Shown: positions 18,535-28,200, counted from the first letter of the stretch. The stretch: DNA of 64,000 nucleotides from Photobacterium marinum (GCF_000331515.1 NZ_AMZO01000007.1:1-64000); one strand, 5' to 3'. The notes: generated from the sequence alone by a model not told the origin. Numbers and translations: made by a program.

Positions 18535-20022
18535 GTGAGTTATAACCCTTTGTTTAGTAGATATTTCAAAAGAAAAGCTCGGAAACAGAGCGTAAGTGTC
18601 GCTGTATTTGCTGATTCGGTCACTTTAGCCTTCGAAACCGAACAGGAATGGATCACTGATGAAGTGGTTGTTTCTTCTTCGGCTGACTGGGGGAGTGCTA
18701 TTCATTCTTTATTCGAAAAGCATCAGCTGACAGGTAGTGCTGTACGTGTGGTGCTGGGGCACGGTCTGTACCAGAGCATGCTGATCGAAAAGCCGGAGCT
18801 ACCGCGGGAAGAATATCCGACGGCGCTGCCTTTTCTGGTGAAAGATCTGGTTAATGAATCTCCGCTGGACTTAGTCGCTGACGGTTTTCCGGCACCGCTG
18901 AAAGATCGTTTGCAGGTGTTCGTTACAAACCGGAAACAGGTCGAACTGCTAATTAAAGCGTGTTCAGACGCGGGATGTGAGGTGCAGTCTGTTTCGGCTG
19001 AAGAAGTCGTGTGGGGCCAGCTGGCTGAACCATCTCGTAGTCAGTTGATTTTACATCGCCGTCACCATTCGAATTTGCAACTCACCGCGTTTAAGCGGCA
19101 GGAAATCTGCTTTCAGCGTCAGTTACGCGGCTTTCCGATTCCCTTGCTGGATGAGCAAAAAGTCGGTGATCAGGGGGCAGCGCTACAGTTGGACAGTCTG
19201 GCTCTGGAGTTGCAGCGTTCTCTGGATTTTTTAAGTTCGCAGTTAAGAGAAGCGCCGATAACTCAGCTGCTGGTTTCATGTGATGATGATAATGACAGCG
19301 TTTTGGCCGATGAGCTTACCGAACGACTGAATGTGTCGGTGACGGCGCTGAAACCAGCTCATCCGGGGCTGGTGAGTAACAATGCCCGGATTGCTTATGC
19401 TGCGTTGCTGACTCCTGAAGATGCGGGCATCAATTTCTACAGTGATGTGCTCAGGCCGCAAACCCGTCTGATGACACTGCAGAATGTGGTGCTGAGTTGG
19501 GTGGCGATTGTGGTCGTGATGGCGTCTATAGCTGGCTGGTATCAGTGGCAGAATTATTTGGTACAAGAGCAGCTGGCTGCTGATCAGCAGCGGCTGGCAA
19601 GTAAAAAAGCTGAGCTGGATCGCGCTAAGGCGGCATTGGTCAGACATATTCCGAGTCCGCTGAAAGTGGAGCTAGCCGGTAACCTGGAACAGCACCTGGC
19701 GGCGAAGCAGGCTTCACTTCGGGCGATTGAAATGCATGACGACAGCTTGAAAGTGGGTTATGCCGGTATGTTGAAGCAGTTATCTGCGGCTGCCAGCGGG
19801 GATATATCGATCAGTCATATTCGGGTGAACGGTAACAAGCTGGATCTGGAGGGGCTGGCACGAAGCCCTGATTCGGTTCCGGCCTGGCTGCAGGCTTTCA
19901 GGAATTATCCGTTCCTGTCGGATAAACGCTTTGAGCAGATGGCGCTGGGCAGAAACAAAAAGAATATTGTGACGTTCCGGCTGCATGCTGAGCGGCGTGC
20001 AGTTAAAGAGGATCAATCATGA
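18535..20022 (+). CDS. mshI: MSHA biogenesis protein MshI (PilM/PilN-like)
   Basis: MshI belongs to the inner-membrane assembly platform of the MSHA type IV pilus. The 495-residue protein has an N-terminal actin-like (PilM-type) region of about 310 residues and, after it, a single membrane helix (about 317-340, LSWVAIVVVMASIAGWY) followed by a coiled coil and a PilN-like C-terminal domain. It thus combines roles that are separate proteins in other pilus systems. The start is GTG at 18535 with little Shine-Dalgarno support. mshJ overlaps its stop by four bases (ATGA). The 169 bp upstream contain TATAAT at 18447 but no good -35. Confidence 0.9.
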   Translation: MSYNPLFSRYFKRKARKQSVSVAVFADSVTLAFETEQEWITDEVVVSSSADWGSAIHSLFEKHQLTGSAVRVVLGHGLYQSMLIEKPELPREEYPTALPFLVKDLVNESPLDLVADGFPAPLKDRLQVFVTNRKQVELLIKACSDAGCEVQSVSAEEVVWGQLAEPSRSQLILHRRHHSNLQLTAFKRQEICFQRQLRGFPIPLLDEQKVGDQGAALQLDSLALELQRSLDFLSSQLREAPITQLLVSCDDDNDSVLADELTERLNVSVTALKPAHPGLVSNNARIAYAALLTPEDAGINFYSDVLRPQTRLMTLQNVVLSWVAIVVVMASIAGWYQWQNYLVQEQLAADQQRLASKKAELDRAKAALVRHIPSPLKVELAGNLEQHLAAKQASLRAIEMHDDSLKVGYAGMLKQLSAAASGDISISHIRVNGNKLDLEGLARSPDSVPAWLQAFRNYPFLSDKRFEQMALGRNKKNIVTFRLHAERRAVKEDQS

Positions 20023-20654
20023 ATGGCTGGCAGAAATTAAGCGATCGATTTGATTTGCTGACTCGCCGCGAGCAGTGGCTGATCCTGGTTTCCGGCTGGA
20101 TAGCATTGCTTTTTGTCGGTTTTGTGGTGTTTGTTGAACCTCAGAGCAAGGCATTTGCGGCAATGAAGCGACAGATGTTGTCGGTTGCCAACGAAATAAC
20201 GGCCAGCAGCAATCAGCTGATTGTCGCTGAGCGTAAGCTAAGGGCCGATCCGGATCTGCAAATCGAACAGAAAATTACCCGGTTGGAGCAGGAAAACGCC
20301 GAGCTGGATGAACAGTTGCAGGGACGAGTCGGAAGCCTTGTTAATCCTCTCCAGATGTCAGGCCTGATGGAGCAGGTACTGCAGCGCTCTGAGCGTCTTA
20401 AGTTGGTGTCACTGGAAACACTGCCACCGGTTCAGTTGATCAGTGGAGATGATGAAGGCTTTTACATTCACCCGGTGCGATTGAAATTACGTGGTCGATA
20501 TTTTGATGTTGTCTCTTCTCTGGAGCAGCTCGAAGCATTGCCGGTGAAATATTACTGGCAAAGCCTGAACTATCAGGTCGATCAGTATCCGTGGGCTGAT
20601 ATTCAGCTGGATGTTTACACATTAGGCGAAAGTAAGGATTTCATCGGTGGTTAA
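20019..20654 (+). CDS. mshJ: MSHA biogenesis protein MshJ (PilO-like)
   Basis: This 211-residue protein has one N-terminal membrane helix (about 20-40), a long charged coiled coil (about 48-110) and a small alpha/beta C-terminal domain. This is the layout of PilO/GspM-type alignment-complex proteins, which pair with PilN-like partners in the periplasm. It overlaps mshI by ATGA and is itself overlapped by mshK, so the three are translationally coupled. Identification rests on architecture and its fixed place in the msh operon. Confidence 0.9.
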   Translation: MNGWQKLSDRFDLLTRREQWLILVSGWIALLFVGFVVFVEPQSKAFAAMKRQMLSVANEITASSNQLIVAERKLRADPDLQIEQKITRLEQENAELDEQLQGRVGSLVNPLQMSGLMEQVLQRSERLKLVSLETLPPVQLISGDDEGFYIHPVRLKLRGRYFDVVSSLEQLEALPVKYYWQSLNYQVDQYPWADIQLDVYTLGESKDFIGG

Positions 20655-20970
20655 GTCTGTTTTGATGGCTCTGACAATGCTGGTTGTAATGGCGGGTTAT
20701 GCCAATGCATCTCAGGACCCGACAGCCCCGTTGGGATGGCAGGCCCCGGCAAAAAAATATACAACAAAAAAAGCTCGCTTACCGGATCTGCAGGGAATTG
20801 TATGCGTTGAGCGTGCCTGTACGGTGATATTGAATAATGTGCCTGTCGAACTTGGCGGGCGTGTTAGCGGTTATACCCTGACCGAAATTAAGGATGACTA
20901 CGTCACGGTAACACGCGGCGGAAAGCAGTGGCGTCTGGTGCTTTTTGCTGACGAAGTAAAAACATATTAA
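20647..20970 (+). CDS. mshK: MSHA biogenesis protein MshK (PilP-like)
   Basis: This is a small periplasmic protein of 107 residues. It opens with a cleavable signal peptide ending near AGYANAS, has a proline/lysine linker (QDPTAPLGWQAP), then a compact beta domain with two cysteines (VCVERAC). In position and size it corresponds to PilP-type proteins that connect the inner-membrane alignment complex to the secretin. The start is GTG, inside the end of mshJ. Confidence 0.87.
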   Translation: MVKSVLMALTMLVVMAGYANASQDPTAPLGWQAPAKKYTTKKARLPDLQGIVCVERACTVILNNVPVELGGRVSGYTLTEIKDDYVTVTRGGKQWRLVLFADEVKTY

Positions 20971-20987
20971 TAAATAAAAAGAGTAAA

Positions 20988-22685
20988 GTGGTTAGCATGC
21001 GTGGATTAGTTGTAGGTGTACTTGTTGCATCCCTGGTCGGGTGCTCGACAAATATGGGACATCGCGATCCCGTTGAGGTCAAAAGTGCACTGAATGAGGC
21101 GGTGAATGAAGCCGCAAGTCGGCCGTTACAGGATCTGCCTCCAGCGGTGAATGCCGATCTGATGCCGAGTCTCGACGGTACTGAATACGCGGCACATTCT
21201 GCGCTGGAAAAGCGTTTTCGGGTTAATGCCCGTAATGTAGATGCCCGTGCTTTTTTTGGCAGCCTGGTGAAGGGGACGCCATTTAATATCGTGCTCCATC
21301 CTGAAGTAAAAGGCCGCATTTCACTGACTCTGCGTGATGTAACCCTGGATGAAGTCCTTGATGTGGTATCAGATATCTACGGCTATAACACAATCCGTAA
21401 AGGTAACATCATTCAGGTATTCCCGGCGACTTTGCGCACTGAAGTGATCCCGGTCGATTACCTACAACTTAAACGCCGTGGTCTGTCTCTGACCTCGCTG
21501 ACTACCGGCTCTATTACCGATAACGGTTCAAATTCCTCCGGCAGCAGTTCCGGTTCTGCTAACAGCAATAATAACGACGGTAACTCACAGAACAGTAATG
21601 ATCGTTCGTCAAGTTCAGCCACGGGCGGAACTGTGATTGAGACGACCTCTGAAAGTGATTTCTGGCAGCAGTTGGAAAAGGCGGTGCAGGCAATGATTGG
21701 CAGTGGTCAGGGACGCAGCATCGTTGTCTCGCCTCAAGCCAGTCTGATTTCTGTTCGCGCTTACCCGAATGAGCTGCGCGAAGTGAAAGAGTTTCTGGGG
21801 GTATCCCAAAAACGCCTTAAGCGTCAGGTGGTGCTGGAAGCCAAGATTATGGAAGTGACCCTGAGCGATGGCTATCAGCAGGGGATCAACTGGAGCAATA
21901 TTACCAAGACAATCGGCGGTACCGAGATCATTTTCGGCAGAGGTAACCTGACATCTGATGCGAACGGTAACCTTCAAATTCCGGCACTGCCAGGTGGCGG
22001 CGCGATTTCCGATTTACTGGGTGGCCAGACTAATATCACCATCTCTGACGGTAACTTTGATGCCGTGCTGAGCTTCCTGGATACGCAGGGCGATCTCAAC
22101 GTTCTGTCCAGCCCGCGTGTCACGGCGGCCAATAACCAGAAAGCGGTGATTAAGGTCGGTGGTGATCAGTATTTCGTCACTCATATTTCCGGTGGTGAAG
22201 TGAACAGCGACGGTGGTACCGCTTCTCCAGATATTGAACTGACCCCTTTCTTCTCCGGTATTTCCCTTGATGTGACTCCGCAGATTGATGATGAAGGCGG
22301 CGTGTTACTGCATGTTCACCCGGCGGTTGTCGATGTGGTTACCGAGGTAAGAGATATTGAGTTGGGACAGACGTTCGGTACTTATAAGCTGCCTCTGGCC
22401 AAAAGCTCGGTGAGAGAATCGGATTCCGTGATCCATGCCCGAAGCGGTGATGTGGTGGTGATTGGTGGTTTGATGAAATCATCACTCAATGATCAGGTAT
22501 CGAAAGTGCCGCTGCTAGGAGACATTCCTGTACTGGGCCACTTATTCCGTAACGTTAATAAGCTGGAAACCAAAACTGAACTGGTGATCCTGCTGAAACC
22601 AACCGTAGTTGGTGAGAATACCTGGCAGAAGGAACTGGAGCGTTCTCGTGCGCTGGTAACTGAATGGTTCCCTGAAGAGGGCTAA
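20988..22685 (+). CDS. mshL: MSHA outer-membrane secretin MshL
   Basis: MshL forms the outer-membrane ring through which the MSHA pilus passes. The 565-residue precursor is a lipoprotein: a short hydrophobic signal ends in the lipobox LVGC with Cys19. An STN/secretin N0-type region (about 85-150) is followed by an N1 region interrupted by a serine/asparagine/glycine low-complexity loop (about 170-215), and the secretin core occupies about 280-555 with VVIGGLMKS and VPLLGDIPVLGHLFR. The start is GTG at 20988; ATG at 20997 is an alternative. The low-complexity loop is the most variable-looking part of the protein. Confidence 0.95.
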   Translation: MVSMRGLVVGVLVASLVGCSTNMGHRDPVEVKSALNEAVNEAASRPLQDLPPAVNADLMPSLDGTEYAAHSALEKRFRVNARNVDARAFFGSLVKGTPFNIVLHPEVKGRISLTLRDVTLDEVLDVVSDIYGYNTIRKGNIIQVFPATLRTEVIPVDYLQLKRRGLSLTSLTTGSITDNGSNSSGSSSGSANSNNNDGNSQNSNDRSSSSATGGTVIETTSESDFWQQLEKAVQAMIGSGQGRSIVVSPQASLISVRAYPNELREVKEFLGVSQKRLKRQVVLEAKIMEVTLSDGYQQGINWSNITKTIGGTEIIFGRGNLTSDANGNLQIPALPGGGAISDLLGGQTNITISDGNFDAVLSFLDTQGDLNVLSSPRVTAANNQKAVIKVGGDQYFVTHISGGEVNSDGGTASPDIELTPFFSGISLDVTPQIDDEGGVLLHVHPAVVDVVTEVRDIELGQTFGTYKLPLAKSSVRESDSVIHARSGDVVVIGGLMKSSLNDQVSKVPLLGDIPVLGHLFRNVNKLETKTELVILLKPTVVGENTWQKELERSRALVTEWFPEEG

Positions 22686-22688
22686 GTC

Positions 22689-23531
22689 ATGTACCAGGCG
22701 CATTTCGGCCTCAGCGAGCTGCCATTTTCTCTTACTCCGAATACAGCTCTTTTTCATGCTTTGCCACCGCATCTGGAAGCCATCCAGACGACGTTGGCGG
22801 CACTGGAAATGGGAGAGGGGATCATCCAGATTTCCGGTGAGGTAGGAACGGGGAAGACTCTGGTCTGTCGCATGCTAATCAATCAGCTGCCGGAACATTT
22901 TGATCTGGCATATCTGCCGACGCCGGCTGCGAACGGTCATGAGTTGCGCCTGGCGCTGGCAAGAGAGCTGAATATTCTGGCTGATGGTGATAATACGACA
23001 CTGACCGAGCACCTGCAGCAGGCACTGATTGCGCGTAAGGCAAAGGGGCGTTCTGTTGTTGTGTTGCTGGATGAAGCCCAGGCACTGCCGGATGATGCTC
23101 TGGAAGTGATTCGCCTGCTCGGCAATCTGGAAACGGAGCAGGAAAAACTGTTGCAGATCGTCTTGCTGGGACAGCCGGAACTTGACCTGCGACTGGCACA
23201 GCATCACATGCGACAGTTTCAGCAGCGTATTACATTTCGGGCTTGTCTGCGTCCGCTGGATTTAGCGGAAACCATTTCTTATATCGACTTTCGCCTGAAT
23301 TGTGCGGGCTGCTCCCGATCGTTGTTTGAGTTGGCTCAGTATCGGGATATCTGGAAGGCGAGTCGGGGAATCCCCCGCCTGATCAACCAGCTGTGCCATA
23401 AAGCCCTGATTGCGGCCTGCAGCAGCAACACTCCGTCAGTTGAGCGTGAAGATATTTTAAACGCAGTAAAAGATACCTTAGGGGCACGTCAGCCGAGGTG
23501 GACGTTCCCTGTGCTTTGGGGATGGCATTGA
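22689..23531 (+). CDS. mshM: MSHA biogenesis ATPase MshM (ExeA-like)
   Basis: This 280-residue AAA+ protein of the ExeA/GspA type has Walker A GEVGTGKT at 50-57, Walker B VVVLLDEAQ near 117-125 and the C-terminal helical lid ending in GIPRLINQLCHKAL. ExeA-like ATPases help place secretins through the cell wall, so MshM probably assists MshL assembly. It has no peptidoglycan-binding domain of its own. It starts four bases after mshL and ends just before mshN. Confidence 0.93.
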   Translation: MYQAHFGLSELPFSLTPNTALFHALPPHLEAIQTTLAALEMGEGIIQISGEVGTGKTLVCRMLINQLPEHFDLAYLPTPAANGHELRLALARELNILADGDNTTLTEHLQQALIARKAKGRSVVVLLDEAQALPDDALEVIRLLGNLETEQEKLLQIVLLGQPELDLRLAQHHMRQFQQRITFRACLRPLDLAETISYIDFRLNCAGCSRSLFELAQYRDIWKASRGIPRLINQLCHKALIAACSSNTPSVEREDILNAVKDTLGARQPRWTFPVLWGWH

Positions 23532-23533
23532 GC

Positions 23534-24772
23534 ATGAGTGAAATTAATAAAAAGCTCAATGAGTTGAGCCGTAAGAATAACAGTACTGCCGCAGCACCTT
23601 TGCAGGCTGCAACGATCAGGCCTGTACCGCGCAACCGGGCTCCTTATTGGGCCGGGTCGGTTGTTGTTATCGCGCTGGTCGCCGGGGCGGCCGGTTGGTG
23701 GTTTGGCTCTCAGAGTTTAGCCGGACAAGTGACACAGGCAGCGCAGCAGGAAGAAGAGCGGGAAGTACACGATGACTTCGTCGTACAGGTTGAGTCTGTA
23801 AGACAAAACACAGCTAAGCCATCGGTTGCAATGACTTTGCCGACGCAAGAGCAGCCTGTTGAAAGCCAGAAGGTTTCAGAACCGACTGTTGAGTCTGAAG
23901 TGGTAGAGCCGCTACAAACCGTGGAAAACAAAACACAGTTACCTGAGCCTAGTAAACGCACCGTAGTTCGAGTGAAGGCAGAGTCTAAAGCTGGGCCAAT
24001 ATCTGTTTCATCCGGGCCTGAGCAGAAACAACAGATGCCAGCTCCTGTCATTACGAAAGTAGTGAAGGCTAAGCCTTCTGCCAGTAAGCCTCAGAAACCG
24101 TTAAATACAGAGCCAGCCACTGTTAGTGAGTCGGCAGAAGTGATGAATACCGCTTCGTCTGACGAACAGCTGAGTATTGAAACGGTAGAGCTGGATGCGG
24201 GTCAGTTGGCGGAAATTGAATACGAAAAAGCCCATAAAGCCTGGGAGAATGGAGACAGTAAAAAAGCGATTGGTTACCTGGAATCTGCTGTGATTTACCA
24301 GCCTGAGTGGGTGAAAGCGAGGCAGAAGCTGTCGGCACTGTATTACGGGCGGGGAGAGGTGCGTGAAGCCATTGCGACCCTGCAGCACGGACTTGAGTTG
24401 GACAGCAAGCAGCTTGATCTGCGCCTGACTCTGGCCAAATTGCTGGCCAATGAATCACAGCCGCAGGCGGCGCTGAATGTGCTGAATCAGCTACCGGAAA
24501 AACACCACAGCGGTTACTTGGCGATGCGCGGTGCGTTGGCACAGCAGCTTAATAATAACAGGTTAGCAATGAGTAGTTACCGGATGTTGGTTAAGGATGA
24601 GCCTTACGACGGACGCTGGTGGATGGGATTAGGGATTGCGCTGGAGCGGGATGCGCAGGAAAGTAAAGCTCGTGATGCCTATCAGCAGGCGTTGCTGATG
24701 GGACGGATTTCATCTCAGTCACAACAGTTTATTCAACAGCGTCTGACGGCGCTTGATTCTCGGGAAGGTTAA
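23534..24772 (+). CDS. mshN: MSHA biogenesis TPR protein MshN
   Basis: The start chosen is ATG 23534, directly after the mshM stop, giving MSEINKKLNELS and 412 residues; an in-frame extension into mshM is unlikely. The protein has a cytoplasmic N-terminus, one membrane helix (about 39-58), a long low-complexity proline/glutamate/lysine/valine spacer (about 65-210) that could cross the periplasm, and C-terminal tetratricopeptide repeats (about 225-400). MshN is needed for MSHA assembly in V. cholerae. The domain order suggests it bridges the inner membrane to the MshL ring, which is an inference. Confidence 0.92.
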   Translation: MSEINKKLNELSRKNNSTAAAPLQAATIRPVPRNRAPYWAGSVVVIALVAGAAGWWFGSQSLAGQVTQAAQQEEEREVHDDFVVQVESVRQNTAKPSVAMTLPTQEQPVESQKVSEPTVESEVVEPLQTVENKTQLPEPSKRTVVRVKAESKAGPISVSSGPEQKQQMPAPVITKVVKAKPSASKPQKPLNTEPATVSESAEVMNTASSDEQLSIETVELDAGQLAEIEYEKAHKAWENGDSKKAIGYLESAVIYQPEWVKARQKLSALYYGRGEVREAIATLQHGLELDSKQLDLRLTLAKLLANESQPQAALNVLNQLPEKHHSGYLAMRGALAQQLNNNRLAMSSYRMLVKDEPYDGRWWMGLGIALERDAQESKARDAYQQALLMGRISSQSQQFIQQRLTALDSREG

Positions 24773-24777
24773 TTACC

Positions 24778-26493
24778 ATGCAAATTCGTTTGAGAAAGCG
24801 CCTTGGCGACTTGCTGGTTGAAGAAGGTATTGTTGCTCAGGATCAGTTGGAGCAGGCACTGGACAAGCAGCGTTCAACCGGCCGTAAGCTGGGGGATACC
24901 CTGATCAGCATGGGCTTTTTGACGGAACAGCAATTGCTGTCATTCCTGTCGCGTCAGCTGGATATTCCGTTAGTCGATTTGACCCGGGTGAGTGTTGATA
25001 TTGAATCCGTGTCCCTGTTGTCGGAAGTTCATGCCCGCCGCTTGCGTGCGCTGGTGATTGGCTGTCGCGGTGATACTGTCCGTGTTGCCATGAGTGATCC
25101 GGCGGACTTGGCGGCTCAGGAAGCGGTATACAACCAGTTGGCACAGTACCGGGTTGAACTGGTTATTGCACCGGAGCGCCATCTGATTGCTGCGTTCGAT
25201 CGCTATTATCGCCGGACTCAGGAAATTGTGTCGTTTGCCGAGCAGTTGCAGGCCGAGCATCAGGACAGTTCTGATTTCAGTTTCGGCTTTGATGACAACG
25301 ATAACGAGGAAGTGACGGTTGTTAAGCTGATCAATTCCTTGTTTGAGGATGCGATTCAGGTCGGTGCCTCGGATATTCATATTGAGCCGGATGCTGATGT
25401 GCTGCGGATCCGCCAGCGTATTGATGGTGTACTGCACGAAACCCTGCTCAATGAAACCAGCGTATCGGCCGCATTGGTGTTGCGCCTTAAATTGATGAGC
25501 GGACTGGATATCTCCGAGAAGCGTCTTCCACAGGATGGTCGTTTCAACGTCAAAGTTCGCGGCCACTCGGTTGATGTTCGTGTTTCGACCATGCCGGTTC
25601 AGCACGGTGAATCTGTTGTAATGCGTCTGCTTGATCAGTCGGCAGGGATCCTGAGCCTGGAAGAGATTGGCATGCCGGATGAGTTGCTGCAGCGCTTTCG
25701 CCGTCAGTTGAAGCGTCCGCACGGGATGATCTTGGTAACCGGTCCGACTGGCTCGGGTAAAACCACCACCCTGTATGGTGCCTTGAGTGAATTGAATAAG
25801 CCGGGCAAGAAACTGATCACGGCAGAAGATCCGGTGGAATACCGATTACCACGGGTGAATCAGGTACAGGTGAACAGCAAGATCGGACTGACTTTTTCAT
25901 CGATCCTGCGAACTTTTCTGCGTCAGGATCCCGATATCATTCTGGTCGGTGAGATGCGCGATCAGGAAACCGTTGAAATCGGCCTGCGTTCAGCACTGAC
26001 CGGTCACTTGGTTCTGTCGACGTTGCACACCAATGATGCAATCGACAGTGCCCTGCGAATGATGGATATGGAAGCGCCGGGATATCTGGTTGCCAGTGCG
26101 GTGCGTGCGGTGTTGGCTCAGCGCTTGGTGCGCCGGGTATGTAAAGATTGCGAAGAAAGTGACGAGCTGGATACATCTAAACAGCAATGGCTGATGGCGC
26201 GATTTCCACAGCATCAGTACCGTGATTTCCATCGTGGCCGGGGATGTCAGAGCTGTAACTTTACCGGTTACAAGGGACGGATCGGTGTATTTGAGCTGTT
26301 GGAATTGGATCAGCCGATGATGGATGCCCTGCGTGGTAATGATGCAGTGATCTTCAGTCAGATAGCCAGAAAAGCTGATGGATATAAGCCATTGATTGAA
26401 TCAGCCATGGAGCTGGCCTTGGAAGGACACACCAGCCTTGAAGAGGTATTGATGCTGGGTGAAGGCGATTTCCACGATAGCATCTTGCTATAA
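24778..26493 (+). CDS. mshE: MSHA pilus extension ATPase MshE, c-di-GMP binding
   Basis: This 571-residue hexameric motor ATPase drives pilus extension. Residues 8-60 contain two back-to-back MshEN repeats (RLGDLLVEEGIV...L...Q and KLGDTLISMGFL...L...Q), the motif by which V. cholerae MshE binds c-di-GMP. The core has Walker A GPTGSGKTTT, Asp box and Walker B ILVGEMRDQET, the His box LSTLHTNDA and a four-cysteine zinc site (CKDC...CQSC). Extension should therefore depend on c-di-GMP here as well. It lies 16 bp upstream of mshG. No retraction ATPase (PilT) is encoded in the locus. Confidence 0.97.
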   Translation: MQIRLRKRLGDLLVEEGIVAQDQLEQALDKQRSTGRKLGDTLISMGFLTEQQLLSFLSRQLDIPLVDLTRVSVDIESVSLLSEVHARRLRALVIGCRGDTVRVAMSDPADLAAQEAVYNQLAQYRVELVIAPERHLIAAFDRYYRRTQEIVSFAEQLQAEHQDSSDFSFGFDDNDNEEVTVVKLINSLFEDAIQVGASDIHIEPDADVLRIRQRIDGVLHETLLNETSVSAALVLRLKLMSGLDISEKRLPQDGRFNVKVRGHSVDVRVSTMPVQHGESVVMRLLDQSAGILSLEEIGMPDELLQRFRRQLKRPHGMILVTGPTGSGKTTTLYGALSELNKPGKKLITAEDPVEYRLPRVNQVQVNSKIGLTFSSILRTFLRQDPDIILVGEMRDQETVEIGLRSALTGHLVLSTLHTNDAIDSALRMMDMEAPGYLVASAVRAVLAQRLVRRVCKDCEESDELDTSKQQWLMARFPQHQYRDFHRGRGCQSCNFTGYKGRIGVFELLELDQPMMDALRGNDAVIFSQIARKADGYKPLIESAMELALEGHTSLEEVLMLGEGDFHDSILL

Positions 26494-26509
26494 CTGTCAG
26501 GAGTAAATT

Positions 26510-27730
26510 ATGCCGGTATTTAATTATCGCGGCCGTGGTAATCAGGGGGAACTTCAGCGCGGACAGATTGAAGCGGCAACTCAGGACGCTGCAGCTGATC
26601 TGTTGATCCGCCAGGGGATCATTCCGCTGGAAATTCGCCAGGGTAAGGCTCAGGGAGCTGGGTTGGATCTTCAGTCAATGTTTCAAAGTAATGTGCCTTT
26701 AGATGTGCTGGTGATTTTTTGTCGCCAGCTCTACAGCTTAACGAAAGCTGGGGTGCCGCTGCTCCGGGCAATTAAGGGTTTGAGCCAGAGCTCAGCCCAC
26801 CCGTTGATGCAGGAAACGCTTGAAGCGGTATCTGTTGAGCTAACCAATGGACGAGCCTTATCTACGGCAATGAAGCAGCATCCTCGGGTTTTTGATGAGC
26901 TATTTGTTTCCATGATCCACGTTGGCGAAAATACCGGTCGTCTGGATGAGTCGCTGTTGCAGCTGGCCAACTATTACGAGCAGGAGATGGAAACTCGTCG
27001 CCGGATCAAGTCGGCAATGCGTTATCCGATCTTTGTGTTATCGGCCATTTTTCTGGCAATGGCGGTATTGAATATTAAGGTGATTCCGCAGTTTGCATCA
27101 ATGTTTAGCCGCTTTGGTGTGGATCTGCCACTGCCGACTCGGATACTGATCGCAACATCAAACTTTTTTGTGCACTACTGGCCGCTGATGCTTGGTACGC
27201 TGGTGGTCAGTTGGGTCATGTTGCGGGCATGGCGACGAACGCCTGGCGGGCATGAAACGTGGGATCGCTGGCGTCTGAGAATGCCGATTGTCGGCGGCAT
27301 CATTAACCGGGCACAGCTGTCACGCTTTTCTCGTACGTTTTCTTTGATGCTCAGAGCCGGGGTGCCACTCAACCAGGCGATTCAGATGTCTGCAGAAGCC
27401 CTGGGTAACCGCTTTTTGGAGAACCGTCTGATTGAGATGAAGAACGGCATCGAGGGCGGTAACAGTATTGCCAGTACAGCCAGCCAGTCAGGCGTATTTA
27501 CCCCTCTGGTGCTGCAGATGATTGCGGTCGGGGAAGAGACCGGTCAGGTTGATAACCTGCTGCTGGAAGTGTCTGATTTTTATGATCGTGAAGTGGATTA
27601 CGATCTGAAAACGCTGACTGCAAGAATAGAACCGATTTTGCTGTTAATTGTGGCTGGGATGGTGTTGATTCTGGCTTTGGGGATTTTCTTGCCAATGTGG
27701 AGTTTGCTCGATGTTGCCCGAGGTGTTTAA
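26510..27730 (+). CDS. mshG: MSHA inner-membrane platform protein MshG (PilC-like)
   Basis: This 406-residue GspF/PilC-family platform protein couples the MshE motor to pilin polymerisation. It has two repeated cytoplasmic helical domains (about 65-185 and 270-390), each with the family motif (LYSLTKAGVPLLRAI and FSLMLRAGVPLNQAI) and the GEETGQVD-type turn, with three membrane helices near 168-190, 215-235 and 375-395. AGGAG precedes the ATG. mshF overlaps its end by 20 bp. Confidence 0.95.
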   Translation: MPVFNYRGRGNQGELQRGQIEAATQDAAADLLIRQGIIPLEIRQGKAQGAGLDLQSMFQSNVPLDVLVIFCRQLYSLTKAGVPLLRAIKGLSQSSAHPLMQETLEAVSVELTNGRALSTAMKQHPRVFDELFVSMIHVGENTGRLDESLLQLANYYEQEMETRRRIKSAMRYPIFVLSAIFLAMAVLNIKVIPQFASMFSRFGVDLPLPTRILIATSNFFVHYWPLMLGTLVVSWVMLRAWRRTPGGHETWDRWRLRMPIVGGIINRAQLSRFSRTFSLMLRAGVPLNQAIQMSAEALGNRFLENRLIEMKNGIEGGNSIASTASQSGVFTPLVLQMIAVGEETGQVDNLLLEVSDFYDREVDYDLKTLTARIEPILLLIVAGMVLILALGIFLPMWSLLDVARGV

Positions 27731-28187
27731 GCGGCAGCAAAAGCAACGCTTTCGGCTCTTTATTTGGTTCAGTGCTGTGTTGTTTATTGCCGGTGTGATG
27801 TTGGTGCAGTGGCAGAAAATAGAGAAAAAAGCCGAACAGACACAACTCAGACAACTGGAGCAGACTTTTTTTAAAAGTGCATCCAGCTTTAGACAAGAAT
27901 GGGAATTACAAGATAAGCCGAAACAGCTCAATGTTGATGGCATTCAGCTTGGTTTTACTGCGCTGGGCTGGCCGATTGTGCTGCACAACGGGCAGGTTGA
28001 CTGTGAGAGAATGTGGGAGCTTCTGGCTTCACGAGAAAGAAGTGTTCATTACATTCGGTTTTACACAGAAAAGGGAATGAGATCTGAACAGTATAATTCT
28101 TGTTTTTATCAAATAACTGGCAGTAACTGGCTGGAATTATTTTTCCAGCATGAGAGAATACGGCTGAACGACTTTTTGACGGATTAA
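27711..28187 (+). CDS. mshF: MSHA biogenesis protein MshF
   Basis: This 158-residue bitopic protein has a basic N-terminus, one membrane helix (about 16-34) and a short coiled-coil plus small C-terminal domain facing the periplasm. Its place between mshG and mshB and its overlap with mshG identify it; its biochemical role is unknown even in V. cholerae. A terminator-like hairpin covers its stop codon, making it the last gene of the secretion half of the locus. Confidence 0.85.
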   Translation: MLPEVFKRQQKQRFRLFIWFSAVLFIAGVMLVQWQKIEKKAEQTQLRQLEQTFFKSASSFRQEWELQDKPKQLNVDGIQLGFTALGWPIVLHNGQVDCERMWELLASRERSVHYIRFYTEKGMRSEQYNSCFYQITGSNWLELFFQHERIRLNDFLTD

Positions 28188-28200
28188 GAGTCGTTTTTTT
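28167..28200 (+). terminator. terminator-like hairpin at the mshF/mshB boundary
   Basis: AACGACT (28167-28173) pairs with AGTCGTT (28189-28195) across a 15-base loop, followed by five more T residues. It spans the mshF stop codon and lies 19 bp before the mshB start. The site matches the known division of MSHA loci into a secretion operon and a pilin operon. With a 7-bp stem and a long loop it is probably leaky. Confidence 0.6.

Noticed and set aside
21520-21640. Low-complexity Ser/Asn/Gly stretch in mshL as a sign of a broken or fused gene
   Set aside because: The frame is intact and similar linkers are usual in secretin N-domains.
24970-25722. 250-residue frame opposite mshE
   Set aside because: Fully antisense to the MshEN and ATPase region of a well-recognised gene; no domain seen.
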